From assembly GCF_008014675.1 (NCBI RefSeq), contig NZ_VOXD01000013.1, positions 1 through 64,000 on the forward strand: a stretch of DNA of 64,000 nucleotides, read 5' to 3'. The stretch is from Neolewinella aurantiaca. GTDB taxonomy: Bacteria; Bacteroidota; Bacteroidia; Chitinophagales; Saprospiraceae. The notes under the pieces were generated by a model that was not told the DNA's origin, did no database searches, and saw only the letters and a program-made list of their open reading frames with translations. Of this stretch, positions 49,346-57,030 are shown one piece after another (position 1 is the stretch's first letter; every line of letters starts with the position of its first letter). Position numbers and translations under genes: made by a program.

Positions 49346-52063
49346 ATGTTACGTCATTCTCTAACGCTGATCATCGCCCTTTTTGCCCTGACGCTGTCTG
49401 CTCAGTTTGGCAACCCCATCAGCTGGGACTTTTCCTTCAAACAGGTGGAAGGAGATGAGTTTGAGCTTATTGCTACTTCTTATGCAGAGGATGGTTACAT
49501 GATTTACAGTCAGTTTACCCCCGAAGGTGGCCCGATACCAACGGTATTTACGTGGGAGCCGGGCGAGCACTATGAACTGATTGGCAGAACGGAAGAAGAA
49601 GGTCACCTCAAATCAGGTATGGACGAGATGTTTGGCATCGAGGTCAACAAATTCTTGCCGGACCGCCCCGTGACCTGGACGCAGCGCGTAAAGGTGAAAG
49701 ATTACGGCACGCCGATTGAAATGATGGTAGAGTGGATGTGCTGCGACGACGAGGAATGCCTGCCACCTACCGATGAGATTCACAGCTTCGTACTGCCCGC
49801 TCCGGCACCAGCCCCGGACCCTGCACCTGAAAATAAGCCAGCACCGGAGAACGAAGGAACAGACGGTGATGAAGCCGGGCAAGAGGATGTTGCCCAGGTC
49901 TCAAAACCATCCCCTGCACCTGCGGCCCCCCGCCCGGAACCACAAACGGCACAGCCCGCACCCGCAAAAGAAACGACCCCGGTAAAGCCCGAAGCAGAAT
50001 CGGTCGAACCCGAAACACCAGCCTCCACTGATTTGCCAGTAAAGGGCACTTACGAAGTCAAAGGCCCTGCCCCCAGCGAACGCGCACCCGTAAGCTGGGA
50101 TGCGAAAGCAGAAGACCTCGGCAACGGCACTTACCGCATTTCTATGACCGGAACGATGTTGCCGGAATGGACGATTTACAGCAAAGATGTGGATCCGGAC
50201 GTAGGTCCCATCCCCACTACTTTCGTTGTTCAGAACAACGACAAGGCAAAGACGGTGGGTGAAGTCTCGGAAAAAAGTGCTACACTAATCGAAAAATTTG
50301 ATAAAGCCTGGGACACGGTCGTCGCCAAAATAGATGGCGGAACAGTGGTGTATAGCCAACTGGTTGAAGTGCCGGCGGGCAGTAAAATAAGCGGCTACCT
50401 CGAGTATCAAACGTGTGATGGCGAGATGTGCCTGCCCCCGACTGAAGTCCCCTTCTCGCTGGACCTCGCCGAAAAGACACCTGTACTGATGCTGGACGGC
50501 CTCACCGCTTCGGATGCACCGGTTGCTCCCGCAGCTCCTGCTGGCGAAGTGAACACTGCCCTGCCCAACGAACTCGGCATCAGCGTTCCTTTCAACCCCG
50601 AACCCGTAGGTGATTGCAGCGTGGGCGCCAAAGAAACTGCCGGTAAAAGCCTGTGGGCCATCTTCGGTCTCGGCCTCCTCGGTGGCCTTTTCGCCATGCT
50701 GATGCCCTGCATCTTCCCGATGATTCCGCTGACGGTGAGCTTCTTCACCAAAAGCGGCGGTAGTAGAGGCGAAGGCATCCGCAAGGCGGGCCTCTACGGC
50801 TTCTTCATTTTCCTGATCTACGTACTGCTGAGTGCGCCCTTTCACCTGCTGGACGGCTTAGACCCCAGCATCCTCAACAACATCGCGAGTAGCGTTACCC
50901 TCAACGTTATTTTCTTTGTTGTCTTCATCTTTTTTGCCGGTAGCTTTTTCGGCTTTTACGAACTCACGCTGCCCGAAAGCTGGAGCAACCGCGCAAGCCG
51001 GGCCGAAGGCACCGGCGGCATCGCCGGTATTTTCTTCATGGCGCTCACTCTGGCTTTGGTTTCTTTCAGCTGTACTGGTCCTATCCTGGGTAGTCTTTTG
51101 GTGGAAGCCGTAAGTGGTGGCGCGTGGCCGCTGACCGCAGGGATGGCCGGCTTCGGCGTGGCGCTCGGTCTGCCGTTCGCGCTTTTCGCAGCCTTCCCCG
51201 GCTTCCTGAACAGTATGCCGAAGAGCGGCGGCTGGCTGAACAGCGTAAAGGTGGTGCTTGGTTTTGTGGAGGTCGCACTGGCTTTCAAATTCCTGAGTAC
51301 GGCCGATCTGGTTGGTAATTGGGACCTGCTGCGCATCGAGCCTTTCCTCGTCGTCTGGATTCTCTGCGCACTTGGCATCGCAGCCTACTTACTTGGCTTT
51401 ATCAACTTCCCTCTGGACAGCAAAAACAGAAAGAGGAGTACCCTGGGTGTAGCGCTGGCAGTTGGAGCTCTCGTGCTTACCGGTTACCTCGCAATCGGCC
51501 TTACGGCAGACAGCGATACCGGAACGTACACCGGCCGCAAACTGATGAGTGGTATCGCTCCTCCGGTTTGTTACAATTACTTCTTGCCTTGCGATGAGGA
51601 CAAAAACATAACTCCTTTCAAAGATCTGGAAGAAGGATTGGCTTACGCCCGTGAAGTAAATAAGCCGGTAATGCTGGACTTCACCGGCTACTCCTGTGTC
51701 AACTGCCGTAAAATGGAAGAGCACGTATGGACAGAGCAAAAGATCAAGCGTTATCTGACCGATGAGTATGTTATCATCAGTCTCTACGTCGACGAGCGCA
51801 AGCCGTTACCCGAAGAGCAACACATCGAGGTTGACCGAATGGATGGGTCGGGCCGCAAGAGACTGATCAATACCGTTGGTAAGAAGTGGCAATACCTGCA
51901 GCAGTCTGTCTATTCCAAGTTGTCGCAGCCGTATTACGTTCTGGTCGATCCGGACGGTACCACCCTGAATCCGCCCGTTGCCTACACGGCCGATGTGGAT
52001 ACTTATGAGGACTTCCTGGAGTGTGGCCTGGCTACCTACCGGAAACTGGAGAGTAGTAAGTAG
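49346..52063 (+). CDS. dsbD: DsbD-type thiol:disulfide interchange protein with two tandem N-terminal domains
   Basis: 905 residues. Signal peptide, then two similar DsbD-alpha-like domains: one at about 22-150 with CCDDEECLPPT, another at about 245-375 with TCDGEMCLPPT, both keeping a redox-type Cys pair. Between them is an Ala/Pro/Glu-rich linker (about 150-235) containing a dispersed-repeat copy. The membrane part (about 430-720) has the reactive Cys in LLMPCIFPMIP (about 454) and SFSCTGPILG (about 576). The C-terminal thioredoxin domain has CVNC (about 784). It moves electrons from cytosolic thioredoxin across the membrane to periplasmic thiols. Confidence 0.92.
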   Translation: MLRHSLTLIIALFALTLSAQFGNPISWDFSFKQVEGDEFELIATSYAEDGYMIYSQFTPEGGPIPTVFTWEPGEHYELIGRTEEEGHLKSGMDEMFGIEVNKFLPDRPVTWTQRVKVKDYGTPIEMMVEWMCCDDEECLPPTDEIHSFVLPAPAPAPDPAPENKPAPENEGTDGDEAGQEDVAQVSKPSPAPAAPRPEPQTAQPAPAKETTPVKPEAESVEPETPASTDLPVKGTYEVKGPAPSERAPVSWDAKAEDLGNGTYRISMTGTMLPEWTIYSKDVDPDVGPIPTTFVVQNNDKAKTVGEVSEKSATLIEKFDKAWDTVVAKIDGGTVVYSQLVEVPAGSKISGYLEYQTCDGEMCLPPTEVPFSLDLAEKTPVLMLDGLTASDAPVAPAAPAGEVNTALPNELGISVPFNPEPVGDCSVGAKETAGKSLWAIFGLGLLGGLFAMLMPCIFPMIPLTVSFFTKSGGSRGEGIRKAGLYGFFIFLIYVLLSAPFHLLDGLDPSILNNIASSVTLNVIFFVVFIFFAGSFFGFYELTLPESWSNRASRAEGTGGIAGIFFMALTLALVSFSCTGPILGSLLVEAVSGGAWPLTAGMAGFGVALGLPFALFAAFPGFLNSMPKSGGWLNSVKVVLGFVEVALAFKFLSTADLVGNWDLLRIEPFLVVWILCALGIAAYLLGFINFPLDSKNRKRSTLGVALAVGALVLTGYLAIGLTADSDTGTYTGRKLMSGIAPPVCYNYFLPCDEDKNITPFKDLEEGLAYAREVNKPVMLDFTGYSCVNCRKMEEHVWTEQKIKRYLTDEYVIISLYVDERKPLPEEQHIEVDRMDGSGRKRLINTVGKKWQYLQQSVYSKLSQPYYVLVDPDGTTLNPPVAYTADVDTYEDFLECGLATYRKLESSK
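49915..49935 (+). repeat. GCAGGTGCA dispersed repeat (C-rich copy) in the DsbD linker
   Basis: TGCACCTGCGGCCCCCCGCCC, two bases longer in the arm than consensus. It reads PAPAAPRP in the linker between the two N-terminal domains. Confidence 0.65.
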
Positions 52064-52261
52064 AGGGTATAGTTGCCGAACTCACGAAGTGGGTGTTTCC
52101 CTGCAGGAGCACTACTCCCCATCTTCTACACACTCAAAAAGGGCGCGGTCGCAGGTGCACAGTAGGTTAAAGTCAGTTTTAACAGGCAAAGCACGGTGAC
52201 AAAGGCAACCTCTCCTCCCGAAATACGTACTATTCACACATAACCAAAAGATTCTACATCC

Positions 52262-52906
52262 ATGCAAAAGTTATTTCTCTTCCTCTGTCTCGCTTCTATG
52301 CTTGCAGTTACAAGTTGCTCCAAGAAAACAACCGCAGGTGCGGTTGCGGGCGGAACCGATTATGCGGCCCTGGCTGCCAGCTACAAACAAAACCCCGACG
52401 CACTCCGCCAAATGGTAGAAAACTGCGAAGCGAACGAAGCAGCGCTAGTTGCTGCCCGCCAGGACATCAGTCGCCTGCAAAACCAAAGCAGTACGACCAG
52501 TCAGGACGTTACAGCACTGCGAACTAATCTTTCCAACGCACAAATGGAGAACGATCAGCTTCGTCAGCAACTCGCTCAGGCGCAGGCTGCTGCTGCCAAC
52601 GCAACCAGCGACCGCCTGGACACAGACCAGCAAACGATCGTGGCCGGAGTTATCTTCCAGGTTCAACTGGGAGCTTACGCACAGAATACTGTCAATTCCG
52701 ACCTGTCCACCGGAGATGCGCTGGAACTGCAGGAACAAAACGGTGTGCAAAAAGTAGTCGTGAGCCAATTCCGGACCTACGCCAGTGCCGCTACACTTCG
52801 TGACCGGCTGAAGCAAATGGGCGTTAACGGAGCCTTCGTGGTCGCTAAAAACAACGGCGTTCGGATTACCGTGCCGGAAGCACTGAAAATGACGGGGCAG
52901 GGGTAA
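52262..52906 (+). CDS. Coiled-coil lipoprotein with SPOR-like C-terminal domain
   Basis: 214 residues. Lipoprotein signal MQKLFLFLCLASMLAVTSC. Residues about 40-120 form a Gln/Ala/Asn-rich coiled coil (DISRLQNQSSTTSQDVTALR, NAQMENDQLRQQLAQAQ). The last about 75 residues resemble a SPOR domain (VIFQVQLGAYAQNTV, then VVSQFRTYASAATLRDRLKQ), which binds denuded peptidoglycan at division sites. Likely an envelope protein linked to cell-wall remodelling. It is the only gene in a repeat-bounded segment. AACCGCA-GG-TGCGGTT at 52330-52345 is a small palindrome in the coding region. Confidence 0.72.
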   Translation: MQKLFLFLCLASMLAVTSCSKKTTAGAVAGGTDYAALAASYKQNPDALRQMVENCEANEAALVAARQDISRLQNQSSTTSQDVTALRTNLSNAQMENDQLRQQLAQAQAAAANATSDRLDTDQQTIVAGVIFQVQLGAYAQNTVNSDLSTGDALELQEQNGVQKVVVSQFRTYASAATLRDRLKQMGVNGAFVVAKNNGVRITVPEALKMTGQG

Positions 52907-52962
52907 TTGCAGCCGTCAGGATGTTACAACCGGAGATTCCGAAAAGTCTCCGTGTCATACGA

Positions 52963-52999
52963 TGGGTTGACCCAAATGCCGAAGGCACGGGTCAGCCCA
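52963..52999 (+). terminator. Hairpin after the SPOR-like lipoprotein gene
   Basis: TGGGTTGACCC (52963-52973) pairs with GGGTCAGCCCA (52989-52999) with one mismatch, followed by TTGTGT. Probable terminator. Confidence 0.6.
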
Positions 53000-53284
53000 T
53001 TGTGTTTGAAGAAGGTGGTTCAGATGCATTGATATTAGCCGCACATTGTATAGAGTAATTTATTTTAAAACAATAAGTAGTATCAATAAATTTTTCTATC
53101 TTCGCCACTGCGGTTGCGCCGGGAATAGAAACCTCTCTCTGCTCTCTTGAGAGTTTGACTTTGCACCTGCGCCCGCGCCGCCGCTTGCTCCTTGACTAAG
53201 GGGGAGAGTGAGATGTATTCCGGCTCGGGATATTAAGTATGACATACAGCAGAGCAAATAACAGCTACGAAAAGATACCGAAAC

Positions 53285-55927
53285 ATGAGTGATAAGGCCC
53301 AGGAGCCCCAGGGGGAACACGCCTCCGACAACGAAGAACAAATCACTACCCTCAAGGGAATGTATGAGGATTACTTCCTCGATTACGCCAGTTATGTTAT
53401 TCTGGAGCGGGCTGTGCCTACCATAGAGGATGGCCTGAAGCCGGTACAACGCCGAATTCTGCACGCGCTCAACGAGATGCACGACGGTCGTTACCACAAA
53501 GTTGCCAACGTGATTGGCCAGACGATGCAGTACCACCCCCACGGTGATGCTGCTATCGGTGATGCCCTCGTAAACATGGGCCAGAAAGACCTGATGATCG
53601 ATCCGCAGGGAAACTGGGGTAATACCCTCACCGGAGATTCTGCGGCTGCCAGCCGCTACATCGAGGCCCGGCTTACCAAGTTTGCGACCGAGGTGATCTT
53701 CAATCCCCAAACCACCGAGTGGCAGGTGAGCTACGATGGCCGCAAGAAGGAACCCGTTAACCTGCCCGCTAAGTTCCCCCTCGTACTTGCCCAGGGAGCG
53801 GAAGGTATTGCCGTTGGTTTGAGCACCAAAATTATGCCGCACAACTTCATCGAGTTGTGTAAGGAAAGCATCAAAATACTGCAGGGAAAAAAACCGAAAA
53901 TTTATCCGGACTTCCCCACCGGCGGAAGCATCGATGTATCGGATTACCAGTGGGGAAAACGTGGTGGAAAGATCAAGATCAGAGCAAAGATCGAGAAGAT
54001 CGATAACCACTTTGTCGCCATCCGTGAGTTGCCTTATGGTATGACGACAAGCAGCCTCATCGACAGTATCCTCAAGGCGGTCGATAAAGGCAAAATCCGC
54101 ATCAAAAAAGTTCAGGACAACACCGCGGCGGAGGTGGAAATTCTGATTGAACTTGCCTCCGGTATCAGTCCGGACGTAACGATCGACGCGCTCTACGCTT
54201 TCACGAATTGCGAACTTTCCGTTTCTCCCAATGCCTGTGTCATCATTGGAGGGGATAAGCCTCACTTCATTTCAGTACTCGACATTCTCGAGCACACTAC
54301 GCACCAGACGAAGGCGCTGCTGAAGATGGAGTTGTTGATCAAGCAGAAGGAACTGGAGGAAAAACTCCACTTCGCCAGCCTTGAAAAAATATTCATTCAG
54401 GAACGCATCTACCGTGATATCGAGGAAGCCGAAGACTTCCCCGAAGTGATCGACATCATCCGTGCTGGTCTGGAAAAGTATTTCCGGGAACCACTGGATA
54501 AACCGAAAGCCGGAGATAAACGCATTCTTTTACTGCGTGCTATCTCAGAAGAGGACATTGTACGGCTCACAGAAATCCGGATCAAGCGGATCTCGAAGTA
54601 CAATAAATTCAAGGCCGATGAGCGGATGGCGGCCCTCGAGGAAGAACTCAGGCAGGTTAAACACGATCTGGAGCACCTCACCGAATACGCCATTGCCTGG
54701 TACGAAATGCTGTTGAGCAAATACGGCAAAGGGCGGGAGCGAAAAACAACTTTCGACAGTTTCGAAAAAGTGAAAGTAGCTATCGTTGCGGCCAACAACG
54801 CCAAACTGTACGTTGACCGGAAGGAAGGCTTTGTGGGAACCGGATTGAAGAAGGAAGAATTCGTAAAGGAATGCTCGGATTTAGATGACATCATCGTCGT
54901 GCTGAAAGACGGAACAATGATGGTTACCCGGGTAGACGACAAGACCTTTGTCGGCAAAAATATCATTCACGTCGATGTCTGGCGTAAAGGTGATGAACGG
55001 ACGACGTATAACATGATCTACCTGGACGGAAAAACAGGACGGGCAATGGGTAAGCGGTTCAACGTGAAAGCCATCACCCGCGACCGTGCCTACCAGTTAC
55101 ACAAGGGAGCAAAAGGATCGAAGCTTCTTTACTTCAGCGCAAACCCCAACGGAGAAGCAGAAATCGTCAATATTCTCCTGAGCCCGGCATCCAAGGCCAG
55201 GGTAAAGGATTTCGACTTCGACTTTGCCGAGCTGGCGATTAAAGGACGGGCCTCCGGGGGAAACATTGTAACCCGCTATCCCGTCCGTAAAGTAACCATG
55301 AAGGAAGCTGGCAAGAGTACGCTCGGGGCCCTGAAGGTATGGATGGACGAAGTGAGCGGTCGCCTCAATCTCGAGGAAAGAGGCTTGCTCCTGGGCGGCT
55401 TCGATACCGGAGACAAGTTGCTTGTCCTTAACTACGATGGCACCTACGAACTGGAAGAACTCGACATGACCCGTCGCTACGATCCCAAACAGGTATTCTA
55501 CATCGGCAAGTACTACGACGACATGATCGTGAGCGCGGTGTATTACGAAGGAGAGCGCGGTTACACGCTGGTAAAACGCTTTGAAATAGAAACCAGTGCC
55601 ACCGGACAGAAATTCAACTTCATCACGGATCACCGGCAATCAAAACTATACCTGGCGACCGTGCACCCGAAACCGGAAGCGGAGATTTCCTTCAGGGTGA
55701 AGCGGGAGACCCAGAAGAAAATAGTTCAGCTCGCGGACTTTATCGACGTTAAAGGCTGGAAGTCGTTGGGCAACAAACTCCACGATGGTAAGCTCACCGC
55801 TGTGAAGGAACTCAACGAAGCTTACGTACCGCCGGTAGAAGAAGCCGAGGTTAAGGCTGCTCCTAAAAAGAGGCCAATGGATACTCCCGGAATCAAACCG
55901 GGTGATACGATTGAGTTGGAATTCTAG
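53285..55927 (+). CDS. parC: Type IIA topoisomerase subunit A (topoisomerase IV/gyrase A)
   Basis: 880 residues. The DNA-cleavage domain begins with YASYVILERAVPTIEDGLKP (about 32); the catalytic Tyr lies in AAASRYIEARLTKFA (about 124). A coiled-coil gate (about 330-470) and a C-terminal beta-pinwheel region follow. Called topoisomerase IV-type rather than gyrase because the GyrA-box is not evident; Bacteroidota ParC proteins of this length and C-terminus are usual. The partner parE is not in the window. A strong hairpin terminator follows. Confidence 0.85.
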   Translation: MSDKAQEPQGEHASDNEEQITTLKGMYEDYFLDYASYVILERAVPTIEDGLKPVQRRILHALNEMHDGRYHKVANVIGQTMQYHPHGDAAIGDALVNMGQKDLMIDPQGNWGNTLTGDSAAASRYIEARLTKFATEVIFNPQTTEWQVSYDGRKKEPVNLPAKFPLVLAQGAEGIAVGLSTKIMPHNFIELCKESIKILQGKKPKIYPDFPTGGSIDVSDYQWGKRGGKIKIRAKIEKIDNHFVAIRELPYGMTTSSLIDSILKAVDKGKIRIKKVQDNTAAEVEILIELASGISPDVTIDALYAFTNCELSVSPNACVIIGGDKPHFISVLDILEHTTHQTKALLKMELLIKQKELEEKLHFASLEKIFIQERIYRDIEEAEDFPEVIDIIRAGLEKYFREPLDKPKAGDKRILLLRAISEEDIVRLTEIRIKRISKYNKFKADERMAALEEELRQVKHDLEHLTEYAIAWYEMLLSKYGKGRERKTTFDSFEKVKVAIVAANNAKLYVDRKEGFVGTGLKKEEFVKECSDLDDIIVVLKDGTMMVTRVDDKTFVGKNIIHVDVWRKGDERTTYNMIYLDGKTGRAMGKRFNVKAITRDRAYQLHKGAKGSKLLYFSANPNGEAEIVNILLSPASKARVKDFDFDFAELAIKGRASGGNIVTRYPVRKVTMKEAGKSTLGALKVWMDEVSGRLNLEERGLLLGGFDTGDKLLVLNYDGTYELEELDMTRRYDPKQVFYIGKYYDDMIVSAVYYEGERGYTLVKRFEIETSATGQKFNFITDHRQSKLYLATVHPKPEAEISFRVKRETQKKIVQLADFIDVKGWKSLGNKLHDGKLTAVKELNEAYVPPVEEAEVKAAPKKRPMDTPGIKPGDTIELEF

Positions 55928-55947
55928 TCGGTTCAGATCACGAAAAG

Positions 55948-55990
55948 AAAGCGCGCGCTCGGATGTTACCGGGCGCGCGCTTTGCTTTTG
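55948..55990. terminator. GC-rich terminator between convergent parC and dapD
   Basis: AAAGCGCGCGC (55948-55958) pairs with GCGCGCGCTTT (55973-55983), an 11-bp stem, with GCTTTT after it and an A-rich stretch before it, fitting bidirectional use. Confidence 0.85.
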
Positions 55991-56012
55991 GCGTCAGAAT
56001 TTGCGAAGATGA

Positions 56013-56828
56013 TTATACCGCAACATCGTGTTCACGGAGAGCAGAGTTCAGGCTGGTCTTTTTGTCGGTACTCTCTTTACGCTGTCCGATGATGAGGGCA
56101 CAGGGAACCTGGTACTCGCCGGCGGGGAATTGCTTGGCGTAAGTACCCGGAATGACGACCGAACGTGGCGGTACGTAACCTTTGTGAGTGACCGGCTCGC
56201 TACCGGTAACATCGATGATGTGGGTGCTCTTGGTAAGAACAACGTTGGCCCCCAGTACCGCCTCTTTGCCGACGCGGACGCCTTCAACAACGATACAACG
56301 TGACCCGATAAAACAGTCGTCTTCGATGATGGTTGGGGTAGCTTGCAGCGGTTCGAGGACGCCCCCGATACCTACGCCGCCGCTAAGGTGAACGTTGCGC
56401 CCGATTTGTCCGCAACTGCCAACAGTAGCCCAGGTGTCAACCATGGTGCCGCTGCCGACCCAGGCTCCGATATTAACGTAGCTGGGCATCATGATCACAC
56501 CTTTTTCAAGGTACGCACCGTAGCGGGCGATGGCGTGGGGGACAACCCGTACGCCCTGAGCGGCGTAATCCTTCTTAAGCGCCATCTTGTCGTGGAACTC
56601 AAAGGGGCCTACTTCGATAGTTTCCATCTGGCGGATGGGGAAGTAGAGTACTACCGCTTTTTTTACCCACTCGTTGGCCTGCCAGCCGTCGGCTACGGGC
56701 TCCGCTACGCGGAGACGGCCTTTGTCGAGTTCTTCGATAACGGCATTGATGGCCTCTTGTGTCTTCGCTTCTTTCAGTAGCTCGCGCTGGTCCCAGGCGG
56801 CTTCGATGATTGCTCTTGCGTCTTGCAT
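56013..56828 (-). CDS. dapD: 2,3,4,5-tetrahydropyridine-2,6-dicarboxylate N-succinyltransferase
   Basis: 271 residues, normal length. Lysine/diaminopimelate pathway: transfers succinyl from succinyl-CoA to tetrahydrodipicolinate. A left-handed beta-helix of hexapeptide repeats is clear: VIMMPSYVNIGAWVGSGTMV, TWATVGSCGQIGRNVHLSGG and VLEPLQATPTIIEDDCFIGS (about 115-190). The C-terminal region KRTGEYQVPCALIIGQRKES-like segment (EYQVPCALIIGQRKEST) is family-typical. Divergent from the TPR-CHAT gene. Confidence 0.96.
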   Translation of the reverse strand: MQDARAIIEAAWDQRELLKEAKTQEAINAVIEELDKGRLRVAEPVADGWQANEWVKKAVVLYFPIRQMETIEVGPFEFHDKMALKKDYAAQGVRVVPHAIARYGAYLEKGVIMMPSYVNIGAWVGSGTMVDTWATVGSCGQIGRNVHLSGGVGIGGVLEPLQATPTIIEDDCFIGSRCIVVEGVRVGKEAVLGANVVLTKSTHIIDVTGSEPVTHKGYVPPRSVVIPGTYAKQFPAGEYQVPCALIIGQRKESTDKKTSLNSALREHDVAV

Positions 56829-57030
56829 AATATCTTGTTTTTTGAGACGGCAAAGATGGGGAATTTCGGGCGACTGAGAGGAAACCTTCAGGCTGTTGTT
56901 TTACGGCCTGAAGGGAACGGGCTATTCGTTAAAGCGCTGCTTTACTGATGTATGGCAGTGCGGTGCCTTGGTGGCGTCGGCTAAACCCGTACCTTAGCAG
57001 TCCTCTGTTTTTCTTACTTATCCCATCCCG

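Larger units (their letters stand above)
52141..53180. mobile_element. Single-gene segment bounded by inverted copies of the dispersed repeat (52141-52159 and 53162-53180)
   Basis: GGGCGCGGTCGCAGGTGCA at the left faces TTGCACCTGCGCCCGCGCC-type sequence at the right. One gene (52262-52906) and a hairpin (52963-52999) lie inside. It separates the dsbD-like gene from the topoisomerase gene. The rest of the 378-bp gap after the gene (52907-53284) is AT-rich with no further gene seen. Confidence 0.5.

Noticed and set aside
52330-52353. GCAGGTGC core within the SPOR-like lipoprotein gene
   Set aside because: The CGCGCC arm is missing and the sequence fits a small local palindrome, so it is not counted as a repeat copy.
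53096-54265. Open frame of 389 codons on the minus strand opposite the topoisomerase gene
   Set aside because: It is antisense to a gene with clear motifs, has no recognisable family, and long antisense frames are expected in GC-rich coding DNA. Its C-terminal part also reads through a repeat copy.
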